Part shown: positions 1-7,854 of the stretch, one piece after another
Position numbering within the stretch: position 1 is the stretch's first letter
How the letters are laid out: each line of letters starts with the position of its first letter
Assembly (NCBI GenBank): GCA_034522155.1
Contig: JAXHLP010000005.1
Coordinates: 434,001-498,000 of the forward strand
DNA from: Salinilacustrithrix sp034522155
GTDB lineage: Bacteria; Actinomycetota; Acidimicrobiia; Acidimicrobiales; Salinilacustritrichaceae
Length of the DNA stretch: 64,000 nt
Direction of reading: 5' to 3'
Made by a program: the position numbers and the translations under genes
Notes under the pieces: model-generated
What the model was told of the DNA's origin: nothing
The model's database searches: none
What the model saw: only the letters and a program-made list of their open reading frames with translations

Positions 1-1
1 G

Positions 2-589
2 GTTCGGGTCAAGGCGTGGCGGCGTCGCCTCGATCACCTGTCCGCGAGCTACGACCCGAACCCGGGGCATCTCGCCATCGCCGAGCTCGAGCGGCTCGGC
101 AACCTCGAACTGGTGATCACCCAGAACATCGACGGGCTCCACCTCGCCGCCGGCACCCCGAAGGAGAAGCTGGTCGAGATCCACGGGACGACCCGCGAGG
201 TGATGTGTCTGTCCTGCGACGACCGCGCGCCGATCGAGCGCGCGCTCGATCGGGTCCGGGCCGGTGAGGACGATCCGCCGTGCCGCAGCTGTGGCGGGAT
301 CCTCAAGACCGCCACGATCTCCTTCGGGCAGGGACTGGTGGCCGAGGACCTGAACCGGGCCGACGCCGCCGCCCGCCGGGCCGACGTCATGCTGGCGGTC
401 GGCTCCACCCTGGGCGTGTACCCGATCGCCAACGTCGTGCCCATCGCCAAGTCGGTCGGGGCGTCGGTCATCATCGTCAACGGTGGACCCACCGAGATGG
501 ACGATCTCGCCGACATCCGGCTGGAGGGGTCGATCTCGGAGCTCGTCCCCCGTCTCGTCCCGGGCGAGGACCAGATCACCGAGGTCTGA
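2..589 (+). CDS. Sir2-family NAD-dependent protein deacylase, 5' partial
   Basis: The reading frame is open at the left edge and gives 195 residues, the C-terminal part of a sirtuin. It shows TQNIDGLH (fragment residues 40-47), which binds NAD, then the catalytic His in EIHGT (residue 61), and two zinc Cys pairs, CLSC and CRSC. The Rossmann end has VGSTLGVYP and INGGPTEMD-like nucleotide-binding segments. Sirtuins remove acyl groups from lysines using NAD and release O-acyl-ADP-ribose; in bacteria they often act on acyl-CoA synthetases. The N-terminal GAGIS segment lies outside the window, so the true start cannot be given. The neighbouring alcohol dehydrogenase is on the same strand but behind a repeat and its own -10 box. 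Confidence 0.93.
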   Translation, partial: VRVKAWRRRLDHLSASYDPNPGHLAIAELERLGNLELVITQNIDGLHLAAGTPKEKLVEIHGTTREVMCLSCDDRAPIERALDRVRAGEDDPPCRSCGGILKTATISFGQGLVAEDLNRADAAARRADVMLAVGSTLGVYPIANVVPIAKSVGASVIIVNGGPTEMDDLADIRLEGSISELVPRLVPGEDQITEV

Positions 590-612
590 CGGGTCCGACG
601 GCGTCGGCCCCG

Positions 613-659
613 TCAGGTCCTGCGGCCCATTCCGGCCTCGTCGTCGTTTCGCCGTAGGT
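613..659 (+). repeat. dispersed intergenic repeat A, copy 1
   Basis: This 47-bp stretch matches 43336-43382 at 42 of 47 positions in the same orientation. It begins TCAGGTCCTGCGG and ends TCGCCGTAGGT. Its last bases supply most of the -10 box of the alcohol dehydrogenase gene that follows. Confidence 0.75.
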
Positions 660-660
660 T
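655..660 (+). promoter_or_regulatory. -10 box TAGGTT, likely leaderless start
   Basis: TAGGTT lies 6 bases before the ATG at 667, so transcription would begin at or next to the start codon. No Shine-Dalgarno sequence is present. The same arrangement recurs at many genes in the window. Confidence 0.45.
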
Positions 661-666
661 GTCCGC

Positions 667-1710
667 ATGCGAGCGGTGATCCTCAACGGCCCCCACGATG
701 TCTCCGTCGAGACGGTGGACGACCCCGGGCTGACCGGCCCCGACGGCATCGTCGTCGAGGTCGAACGGACCGCGATCTGCGGTTCCGATCTGCACCTGTA
801 CCACGGCGACTTCGCCACGCCCGGCGTGCACCTCGGACACGAGAGCATCGGCCGGGTGGTCGAGGTCGGCGACGATGTACGCACGGTCGCCGTCGACGAC
901 CGGGTGCTGGTGAGCGGCGTGGTCGGATGCGGGGCGTGCAAGGAGTGCGTGTCGGGGTGGCCGATGCGCTGTCTCAACGGGGGTTCCCAGGTCTTCGGGG
1001 TGTCGCCGGATCTCGACGGCAGCCAGGCCGAGTACGTCGCCGTGCCCGCCGCCGACACCGCGGTGCACGCGATCCCCGAGTCGATCTCCGACGACCAGGC
1101 GGTGTTGCTCACCGACATCCTGCCCACCGGCTTCATCGGCGCCCGGCGCGCCGACATCGAGCCCGGCTCGACCGTGGCCGTCATCGGGCTCGGCCCGGTC
1201 GGCATCTGCGCGCTGCGGGCGGCCAAGCTCTACTCGCCGGCGCGCATCATCGCCGTCGACCCGGTGGGCCACCGCCGGGCCCACGCCGAGCGGCTGGGGG
1301 TGGAGACGGTCGACCCCGCCGGCGGCGGTGCCATGGCCCAGCTCCTCGAGCTGACCGGCGGCCGGGGACCGCAGTCGATCATCGAAGCCGTCGGGCTCGA
1401 CGAGACCATCACCGACGCGGTGATGAGCGTGGCACCAGGCGGCACCGTCTCGGTGGTCGGCGCCAACTCCAACCTCGCCCATCCGTTCCCGATGGGCATC
1501 GCCCTGTTCAAGGGGATCACGTTCCGGATCGCCGTGGCCGACATTCCCTCGACCTGGGACAACCTCATCCCGCTCGTGGCCGCTGGGCACCTGCATCCCG
1601 AGGACGTGTTCACCCACCGGATGGGACTGTCCGAGGCGGCGCAGGCCTACCGGATCTTCGACGACAAGGCCGACGACGTCATGAAGGTGTTGTTGGACCC
1701 GCGTCTCTAG
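667..1710 (+). CDS. zinc-dependent alcohol dehydrogenase (MDR family)
   Basis: A 347-residue medium-chain dehydrogenase/reductase of normal length. Catalytic zinc ligands are visible as Cys38 (ICGSD) and His58-Glu59 (GHE). The structural zinc loop is complete with Cys88, Cys91, Cys94 and Cys102. A Rossmann motif VIGLGPVG binds NAD(P) near residue 170. It should oxidise an alcohol or polyol, or reduce the matching aldehyde or ketone, in the cytoplasm. Members closest in style include threonine- and glutathione-independent formaldehyde dehydrogenase-like enzymes, but the substrate cannot be read from sequence. It is monocistronic, between repeat A and the separately promoted moeZ gene. The ATG at 667 is supported by the -10 box just upstream. 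Confidence 0.9.
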   Translation: MRAVILNGPHDVSVETVDDPGLTGPDGIVVEVERTAICGSDLHLYHGDFATPGVHLGHESIGRVVEVGDDVRTVAVDDRVLVSGVVGCGACKECVSGWPMRCLNGGSQVFGVSPDLDGSQAEYVAVPAADTAVHAIPESISDDQAVLLTDILPTGFIGARRADIEPGSTVAVIGLGPVGICALRAAKLYSPARIIAVDPVGHRRAHAERLGVETVDPAGGGAMAQLLELTGGRGPQSIIEAVGLDETITDAVMSVAPGGTVSVVGANSNLAHPFPMGIALFKGITFRIAVADIPSTWDNLIPLVAAGHLHPEDVFTHRMGLSEAAQAYRIFDDKADDVMKVLLDPRL

Positions 1711-1729
1711 CTCACGCCGCCTTCGGCAT

Positions 1730-1754
1730 GGAATAGGTACAGGGTAGAATTGTT
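1730..1754 (+). promoter_or_regulatory. candidate ECF sigma promoter (SigR/SigH type)
   Basis: GGAATA (1730-1735) is followed after 16 bases by GTT (1752-1754). This fits the GGAAYA-N16-GTT pattern of mycobacterial SigH and streptomycete SigR promoters. Transcription would start near 1761, about 40 bases before moeZ. The region has no good housekeeping-type -35/-10 pair. Thiol-oxidative-stress control of a sulfur-transfer gene makes biological sense. Confidence 0.5.
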
Positions 1755-1801
1755 GACCTGCTGAGTAGGGATTCCACTCGCACCCGGAGCGCCGATCTTC
1801 C

Positions 1802-2971
1802 ATGCCCAACTTCCGTGAACTCCTCGCCGCCACCAAGGCCGACATCCGCGAGGTCGAGACCGACGAGGCCGACGAGTTGCGGTCCTCGGACGCGGACGTC
1901 GTGATCCTCGACGTCCGCGAGCCCGACGAGAACGCCCAGGGCTCCATCCCCGGTGCCGTGTTCATCCCCCGGGGCCAGCTCGAGTCCAACATCGAGAACA
2001 AGGTTCCCGACAAGGACGCCACGGTCCTGATCCACTGCGCCTCGGGCGTGCGGTCGGCGTTCGCGGCCAAGACGCTCACCGAGCTCGGCTACCACGATGT
2101 CGCCTCGATCTCCGGCGGGTTCAACAAGTGGAAGGACGAGGGTCGCGACTGGAGCGTCCCCAAGAACCTGACCGCCGAGCAGCGCAACCGCTATCAGCGG
2201 CACCTGCTGCTGCCCGAGGTCGACATCGAGGGCCAGATCAAGTTGCTCGAGTCCAGGGTCCTGCTCCTCGGCGCCGGCGGGCTCGGCTCCCCCGCAGCCC
2301 TCTACCTGGCCGCCGCGGGCGTGGGCACGATCGGCATCATCGACATGGACGTCGTCGACGAGTCGAACCTGCAGCGCCAGATCCTCCACAACATGGACCG
2401 CATCGGCGAGCGCAAGGTCGACTCGGCGAAGAAGACGCTCACGTCGCTGAACCCCGATGTCGACGTGGTCACCCACGACGTCCGCCTCGACGCGTCCAAC
2501 GTGATCGACATCATCGGCGACTACGACATCATCGTCGACGGGACCGACAACTTCCCGACCCGGTTCATGGTCAACGATGCCTCGGTGAAGCTCGGGATCC
2601 CCGTCGTCCACGGGTCGATCTTCCGCTTCGAGGGGATGGTCACCGTCTTCGACCCGAAGAACGGCCCGACCTATCGCGACATGGTCCCCGAGCCCCCGCC
2701 CGCCGAGATGGCGCCGTCGTGCGCCGAGGCCGGCGTGCTCGGCGTGCTGCCCGGCATCGTGGGCTCGTTGCAGGCCATCGAGGCGATCAAGCTGATCCTC
2801 GACCTCGGCGACCCGCTGCGGGGCCGGCTGCTCACCTACGACAGCCTCGAGCAGAGCTTCCGCGAGTACAAGGTGCGCGTCGACCCCGACAACCCCATCA
2901 CCTGGGAGAACCGCGACCGGGTCCAGGTCGTCGAGCTCGACGGGCTGTGCATGCCCGCACCCCTCGGCTGA
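1802..2971 (+). CDS. moeZ: rhodanese-ThiF fusion, MoeZ-like sulfur-carrier adenylyltransferase/sulfurtransferase
   Basis: The 389-residue protein has an N-terminal rhodanese domain (about residues 10-110; active-site loop HCASGVRS with Cys79). A ThiF/MoeB-type E1-like adenylyltransferase domain follows (about 125-385; ATP loop GAGGLGS at 157-163, conserved SCAEAGVLG with Cys307). The family adenylates the C-terminal Gly-Gly of small sulfur carriers such as MoaD or CysO and loads sulfur from the rhodanese cysteine. It serves molybdopterin, cysteine and thiocarboxylate pathways. The MoeB-type zinc CxxC pairs are absent, as in actinobacterial MoeZ. The domain order is unusual: M. tuberculosis MoeZ has the rhodanese domain at the C-terminus. 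The ATG has only a distant GGAG upstream. Confidence 0.9.
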   Translation: MPNFRELLAATKADIREVETDEADELRSSDADVVILDVREPDENAQGSIPGAVFIPRGQLESNIENKVPDKDATVLIHCASGVRSAFAAKTLTELGYHDVASISGGFNKWKDEGRDWSVPKNLTAEQRNRYQRHLLLPEVDIEGQIKLLESRVLLLGAGGLGSPAALYLAAAGVGTIGIIDMDVVDESNLQRQILHNMDRIGERKVDSAKKTLTSLNPDVDVVTHDVRLDASNVIDIIGDYDIIVDGTDNFPTRFMVNDASVKLGIPVVHGSIFRFEGMVTVFDPKNGPTYRDMVPEPPPAEMAPSCAEAGVLGVLPGIVGSLQAIEAIKLILDLGDPLRGRLLTYDSLEQSFREYKVRVDPDNPITWENRDRVQVVELDGLCMPAPLG

Positions 2972-2993
2972 TTCGTTCCCCGGGCGCCGGGCT

Positions 2994-3010
2994 GTCACCA
3001 CCACGGTGAC
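2994..3010. repeat. inverted repeat between moeZ and the secreted-protein genes
   Basis: GTCACC, a five-base loop and GGTGAC form a perfect 6-bp palindrome 23 bases after the moeZ stop. No T-tract follows, so it may be a weak terminator or an operator. A TACGAT -10-like hexamer at 3020-3025 follows it. Confidence 0.3.
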
Positions 3011-3095
3011 GATGGCGGCTACGATCGACATCGATTCGTAACAGAGCGATCCGACATGTTCGGGTCGGTGGGCAGTCGTCGTCCGGGGAGCATCA

Positions 3096-5156
3096 ATGAC
3101 CACCATCCGACTCGTCGCTGCGACGACTGCAGCCTGCGTCGCGCTGACCCTCGGGGGAGCCGTCACCCCGGCCTCCGCCCAGGAGTCGCCGGAGACCGCG
3201 CCCGAGGAGACCGCGCCCGAGGAGACCGGCGTCGCCACCCCACCGCCCGAGCCGGCCGAGGTGACCGCCTCCGCGACCGCGACCTACAGCTTCGGGGCCC
3301 AGCCGCTCCAGGACGTCTTCGCGGCCGCACAGGGGTACTCGCGCCCCACCGGCTGCAGCCTGACGAACGGCGGCCTCGCCGCCCTGATGGTGGCGCCGAC
3401 GTTCCCCGAGACCGGTGCCACCGGCTCGGGCGCGCCCTCGCCGATGACCCTGTCGCGGTGGGACCGCGACCGGGCCCTGTACTCGCTCGCCGACCCGTCG
3501 ACCGATCCCCGTGCCTTCTGGCACCCGGGCATCGGCATGTGGCAGTTCGACAGCGCCGGCCTCTGGGGCAGGACCGCCTACGAGCGGATGGACGCCTCCG
3601 AGATCGCGCCGCTGGCGGCGTCGGAGATGGGGCGGCGGTACTGCAACGCCTCGGGAACCGACGAGAGCAAGCGGGCCGCCGCCTGGGGTCCCTGGGTCGC
3701 GTGCCGCAGCGGGAGCTGCGAAAAGATCTTCTGGGACATCTACGCCGGATCGAGCTCGCCGCCCGACGTCGAGACCGATTCGTCGGTCTCCCGTGATGGC
3801 GGCGTGACCACGAGGCCGTGCGCACCCCCCGGGCTGTCGGCGCGCACCTGTTACCACGTCGACCCCGACGACGCCGAGGGGTACGGCGGCTGGCGGGGCA
3901 CGCCGGGAGGCTCGGACAAGTTGGCGCCCCTGTCGTTGCCCTTCGACGTCACCAAGGCCGGCGGTGACGAGTGGCGGCTGTGGCGCTCAGCCGACACCGG
4001 CTACGGCGTCGAGATCGCTGCCAAGAAGCCGCTGGGTACCAATGCCCGGCTCGAGCCCAATCCCGACCGTCCCTGCGAGCTCGTCAGCCCGATCACCTGG
4101 TATGTCGACGGCAACCCCGTCGACTCCGTCGACCGGCGGCTGTGTGCGGGCGCGGTTCCGCCCACCAACTTCTCCCTCGACCTGCTCCGCATCAGCGGCA
4201 CCTACGAGACGATCGTCGGCGACTTCGACGGTGACGATCGGGAGGACATCTTCTGGTACGCGCCGGGCGGGGCGCCGGACTACCTGTGGGACTCACCCGT
4301 GGGCGACTCGTCCAGCATCGAGGTCACGGTGAACGGCACCTACGAGCCACTCGTCGGTGACTTCGACGACGACGGCCGTGACGACATCTTCTGGTATGCA
4401 CCCGGGCCCGCGCCGGACTACCTGTGGACAGGCGAGAAGTCCGGCGCACCGTTCCGCAACCGCGGGTCTTCGGGCTTCCAGGTGAACGGCGACTACGAAC
4501 CGATCGTGGGCGACCACGACGGCGACGGCGACGACGACATCCTGTGGTTCAGCGAGCGCACCTACAGCAACTATCTGTGGCTCGCGGGACCCGGGATGTC
4601 GTTCAGCTCCCGTTCGATGCCGCTGGCGCTCGACGCCGTCGACGCGGTCGGCGACTTCGACGGCGACGGCCGCACCGACCTGGTCGGCCACCGTCCCGGC
4701 AGCGCGCCCGATTCGTTCTACTACGCCACGGGCAACGGCTACGTCCGGCGGGACATGAGCGTCAACGGCTCGTACTCCCTGGTGGTCGGCGACTTCGACG
4801 ACAACGGTGCTGACGACATCCACTGGTACTCCACCGGCCCAGGCAGCGACTATCTCTGGTTCCACGAGCCGGATCGACCGTCACCCGGCCAGCAGCCCGT
4901 CGGCGCGCCCGCCGACCTCGGCCACGGTCGCACGCCGATCGTGCTCGACACGCCCGGCGGTGCAGAGATCGTCTGGGTCGGTCCGGGCAACGCGTCCGAC
5001 CAGTACTGGCGGTTCTCCGGTCGGTCGCTGCAGCGATCCGGTGACCTCGAAGTGACCGCGCCCTTCGAGTTCCTCGTCGGCCGTTGGACCTCGGCTCGTG
5101 AGGGCGTGCTCTTCTACCGGCCGGGTGGTGCGACCGATGTGCTGTGGTCGCGCTAG
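3096..5156 (+). CDS. secreted protein with lytic-enzyme-like N-terminal domain and FG-GAP/VCBS-type repeats
   Basis: A 686-residue exported protein. A signal peptide covers residues 1-28, with cleavage after PASA, followed by a Pro/Glu-rich spacer. The N-terminal globular part (about 60-360) has many cysteines and a stretch HPGIGMWQFDSAGLWG that recalls the glycine-rich active-site region of lysozyme/SLT-like enzymes; this is only a resemblance. From about residue 360 there are five clear and two decayed repeats of roughly 45-50 residues. Each has a DxDxDG-type calcium loop followed by DDIFWYAPG and PDYLW. Such repeats usually build an extracellular beta-propeller. The start ATG has a good GGGGAG ribosome site. 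The next gene carries the same repeat module, suggesting duplication. Confidence 0.8.
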   Translation: MTTIRLVAATTAACVALTLGGAVTPASAQESPETAPEETAPEETGVATPPPEPAEVTASATATYSFGAQPLQDVFAAAQGYSRPTGCSLTNGGLAALMVAPTFPETGATGSGAPSPMTLSRWDRDRALYSLADPSTDPRAFWHPGIGMWQFDSAGLWGRTAYERMDASEIAPLAASEMGRRYCNASGTDESKRAAAWGPWVACRSGSCEKIFWDIYAGSSSPPDVETDSSVSRDGGVTTRPCAPPGLSARTCYHVDPDDAEGYGGWRGTPGGSDKLAPLSLPFDVTKAGGDEWRLWRSADTGYGVEIAAKKPLGTNARLEPNPDRPCELVSPITWYVDGNPVDSVDRRLCAGAVPPTNFSLDLLRISGTYETIVGDFDGDDREDIFWYAPGGAPDYLWDSPVGDSSSIEVTVNGTYEPLVGDFDDDGRDDIFWYAPGPAPDYLWTGEKSGAPFRNRGSSGFQVNGDYEPIVGDHDGDGDDDILWFSERTYSNYLWLAGPGMSFSSRSMPLALDAVDAVGDFDGDGRTDLVGHRPGSAPDSFYYATGNGYVRRDMSVNGSYSLVVGDFDDNGADDIHWYSTGPGSDYLWFHEPDRPSPGQQPVGAPADLGHGRTPIVLDTPGGAEIVWVGPGNASDQYWRFSGRSLQRSGDLEVTAPFEFLVGRWTSAREGVLFYRPGGATDVLWSR

Positions 5157-5213
5157 CGCACACCGATCAAATCGCCTGATGAGCTCAAGGGGCGTGGACT
5201 GCATGCCGATCAA

Positions 5214-6770
5214 GTGGACATGAACGCCGCGGCGACGGAATCGACCAGAGGACCGGTCGCGCGCATCGCCGTCGCGCTGGTCGTGGTGCTGGCTGCCGGA
5301 TTGCTCGCGTCGTCGCCGGCGAGTGCGGCGCCCACGGGCTTCGACTGCGGCTCGGTCGGCGCCGCCGGCATGGAGCCCCGGGCCGAGGGCTTCTTCGACC
5401 GGTTGAACGCCACCCGTCGCGACCACGGGCGGTCCGCGCTCGCATGGAACGCCACCCTCGCCGACCACGCCCGTGAATGGTCGGGCCACATGGCCGATCG
5501 TTGGGGTCTCACCCATGCCACGACCGCCAACGGCGTCCCGCTGCACCTCGACTACGTCCACCAGATCAGCACGCTGGTGCCCAACTGGCGACGAGCCGCC
5601 GAGAACGTGGGCCGGGGCCAGTCGGTGTCCTCGGTGCACAGCACGTTCGTGGGGTCCAGCGGCCACTTCCAGAACATGGTCGGCGACTTCAACCAGGTCG
5701 GGATCGGCGTGGTCGAACGCGGCGGTCAGCTGTGGGTCACCGTCCGGTTCGTCAAGGGCGACCGGCCCGCACCCGTGGGCAGCGCGACCCCGCCGAGCAA
5801 CTTCCTCCAGAAGGTGGGGAACGCCTGCGTCGGCGACATCCCGCTGAGCGGCGACTTCGACGGCAACGGCGTCGACGACCTCCTGCTCTACGGCCCGGGT
5901 CGTGCTGGCGACGGGTTGGTGCTCAACGACCGGAACGGCTCGACACGCCGGTCGCTCTCGATCAACGGCGTCTACGACCCGTTCGTGGCCGACTTCGACG
6001 GCGACGGTCGCGACGACGTGATGTGGTACGCGGCGGGCTCTGCGCCCGACTTCATCTGGTACGGACGCGCCGACGGCACGTTCACGTCCCGTTCCTTCAG
6101 CGTCCGCGGCTCCTACGAACCCCTCGTCGGTGACTTCGACGGCAACGGCCGCGCCGACATCTTCTGGTACGCGGCAGGTCCGAACCCGGACTACTTCTGG
6201 TACTCGCGGGGCCGCTCGTTCCGGTCGGTCAACCGTAACGCCAACGGCACGTACCAACCCCTCATCGCGGACTACGACGGCAACGGCCACGACGACATCT
6301 TCTGGTACGCCGCCGGGGAGGCCCCCGACTTCCTCTGGTACAACCACGATCGGGGCGTGACCTCGAAGTCGTGGTCGGTGCGTGGCCGGTACCAGCCGGT
6401 GATGGGCGACTACGACGGCGACGGCAGCTCCGACATCTTCTGGTACGCGCCCGGCGGTGCTCCCGACTTCATCTGGTACCTCGAGGATCGCACCATCTCC
6501 TCCTACAACCGGAACGTCAACGGCACCTACGAGGTGCTCATGGGCGACTTCGACGGCACCGGGACCGACGACCTGTTCTTCTTCGCCGCCGGCTCCCAGG
6601 CCGACACCACCTGGCTGTTCGACACCCGGCGCGGGTCGACCACGGCACGAGTTGGCAACATCTCCGGTCCGTACGCGCCAGTCGTCGGAGATTTCAACGG
6701 CGACCGCCGGTCCGACATCTACTGGCGACTGCCCGGCGGGAACAACGACGTCCGCTGGTTCGGCCGGTAG
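5214..6770 (+). CDS. secreted CAP/SCP-domain protein with seven FG-GAP/VCBS-type repeats
   Basis: A 518-residue exported protein. The signal peptide ends near residue 38 (SPASA). A CAP (SCP/PR1) domain occupies about residues 55-180, with a conserved helix ending in REWSGHMADRWGLTH and the AENVGRG signature. Seven repeats follow, each with a DFDGNG-like acidic loop and an FWYAAGxxPDFxWY strand block. CAP domains are extracellular and can bind lipids or act as peptidases; the repeats probably form a propeller that binds a glycan or protein at the cell surface. It lies 57 bp after a gene with the same repeats but a different N-terminal domain. The start may be GTG 5214 or ATG 5220; neither has a clear ribosome site. 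Confidence 0.85.
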   Translation: MDMNAAATESTRGPVARIAVALVVVLAAGLLASSPASAAPTGFDCGSVGAAGMEPRAEGFFDRLNATRRDHGRSALAWNATLADHAREWSGHMADRWGLTHATTANGVPLHLDYVHQISTLVPNWRRAAENVGRGQSVSSVHSTFVGSSGHFQNMVGDFNQVGIGVVERGGQLWVTVRFVKGDRPAPVGSATPPSNFLQKVGNACVGDIPLSGDFDGNGVDDLLLYGPGRAGDGLVLNDRNGSTRRSLSINGVYDPFVADFDGDGRDDVMWYAAGSAPDFIWYGRADGTFTSRSFSVRGSYEPLVGDFDGNGRADIFWYAAGPNPDYFWYSRGRSFRSVNRNANGTYQPLIADYDGNGHDDIFWYAAGEAPDFLWYNHDRGVTSKSWSVRGRYQPVMGDYDGDGSSDIFWYAPGGAPDFIWYLEDRTISSYNRNVNGTYEVLMGDFDGTGTDDLFFFAAGSQADTTWLFDTRRGSTTARVGNISGPYAPVVGDFNGDRRSDIYWRLPGGNNDVRWFGR

Positions 6771-6803
6771 GAGGTCCGTGGACGGCGGGTACGCTCGCCC
6801 GCC

Positions 6804-7823
6804 TTGTCCGCATCCCACGACGAAACCCCTGACGGGGCTGACGTCGAGGTGCGACGCCGCGATCCCCGCACCCGGCGCCGCGCCCGCATCGTCACCGCCG
6901 TCGGTCTGGCCTTCGCGGCCGGCGGCCTGGCGTTCGTGTTGCAGCGGATCGGTGAAACGTGGGACGAGACCGGTCCGCTCCTGCGTAACGCCGACCCGGG
7001 CTGGCTGACCGGCGCGCTCGTCGTGGCCGCCCTCGGGATGACCGCGATCGCGGTCCCGTGGGTGCGGGTGGTCGACGTCATGGGTGGACGCCTGACGCCT
7101 CGCCGGGCGATCGTCCTCTACTACGTGGGCGAGATCGGCAAGTACCTGCCCGGAGGCATCTGGCCGGTGGTCGGTCGAGGTGAACTCGCCGCGCGGACGG
7201 GCATGCGCAGGACGGTGGCCTACAGCAGCGTGCTGTTCTCGCTGGCTGCGCTCTATCTGGCCGCACTTCTGCTCGCGGCCGGGCTGCTGCCGTTCGTCCT
7301 GGCCTCGGGTGGCTCGTCGCCCGCGCCGGCGTTGTTGCTGCTGCTGGTGCCGCTCGGCCTCGCGCTGCTGCACCCCACGGTGCTGGGTGCGATCCTCTCG
7401 GTGGTCCAGCGCGTCACCCGACGGGAGCTCGACCTGGAGCTGCAGCCGTGGCCGACGATGGTCGGGCTCGTGGTGATCTACGTCCCGGCGTGGCTCCTCA
7501 TCGGCACCGCGACCTGGGCCGTCACCGAAGCGCTGTCGAGCCCAGTCGGATGGGTGGAAATCTGCTTCGCCACGACCCTCAGCTGGTCGGCGGGCTTCCT
7601 GGTCGCGCCGGCGCCCGGGGGCGTGGGCATCCGCGAGGCGGTCTTCGTTGCCGTGGCGGCGTCCCTGACCAGCGGTGTGGCCGCTGCCGTCGCGCTGTGT
7701 GCGCGCTTGCTCTTCATGGTCGTCGATGCCGTCGGCGCGGCCGTCTGCAGCCTGCTGCTCGGGACCCCTCGGCGAACGATTCGCGACCGTGGGCGCGGTC
7801 CTGGCCTCGACCGTTCATCTTGA
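6804..7823 (+). CDS. UPF0104/LPG-synthase-type integral membrane protein
   Basis: A 339-residue polytopic membrane protein related to the membrane domain of lysylphosphatidylglycerol synthase (UPF0104/AglD-like). Family signatures include LYYVGEIGKYLPGGIWPVVGR near residues 107-127 and APAPGGVGIREA near 270. These proteins occur in glycan loci and are thought to flip or handle lipid-linked substrates. It stands at the left edge of the first glycan block. The start TTG is inferred: no ATG or GTG gives a full N-terminus, and a TACGCT -10-like box lies 8 bases upstream. A GGAGG about 30 bases upstream is too far to be its ribosome site. Confidence 0.8.
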   Translation: MSASHDETPDGADVEVRRRDPRTRRRARIVTAVGLAFAAGGLAFVLQRIGETWDETGPLLRNADPGWLTGALVVAALGMTAIAVPWVRVVDVMGGRLTPRRAIVLYYVGEIGKYLPGGIWPVVGRGELAARTGMRRTVAYSSVLFSLAALYLAALLLAAGLLPFVLASGGSSPAPALLLLLVPLGLALLHPTVLGAILSVVQRVTRRELDLELQPWPTMVGLVVIYVPAWLLIGTATWAVTEALSSPVGWVEICFATTLSWSAGFLVAPAPGGVGIREAVFVAVAASLTSGVAAAVALCARLLFMVVDAVGAAVCSLLLGTPRRTIRDRGRGPGLDRSS

Positions 7824-7847
7824 GCGGACGCGGGCAGTGGCTACCGT
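7820..7847 (+). promoter_or_regulatory. promoter of the 7855 methyltransferase gene
   Basis: TTGAGC (7820-7825) and TACCGT (7842-7847) are separated by 16 bases. Only 7 bases lie between the -10 box and the ATG at 7855, so the mRNA would be leaderless. This supports the ATG at 7855 over in-frame codons further upstream. Confidence 0.5.
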
Positions 7848-7854
7848 CTCGTCC

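Noticed and set aside
4881..7373. Long minus-strand open frame opposite the CAP-repeat protein and the membrane-protein gene
   Set aside because: The plus-strand products have signal peptides and repeats; the antisense product is low-complexity and spans two real genes.
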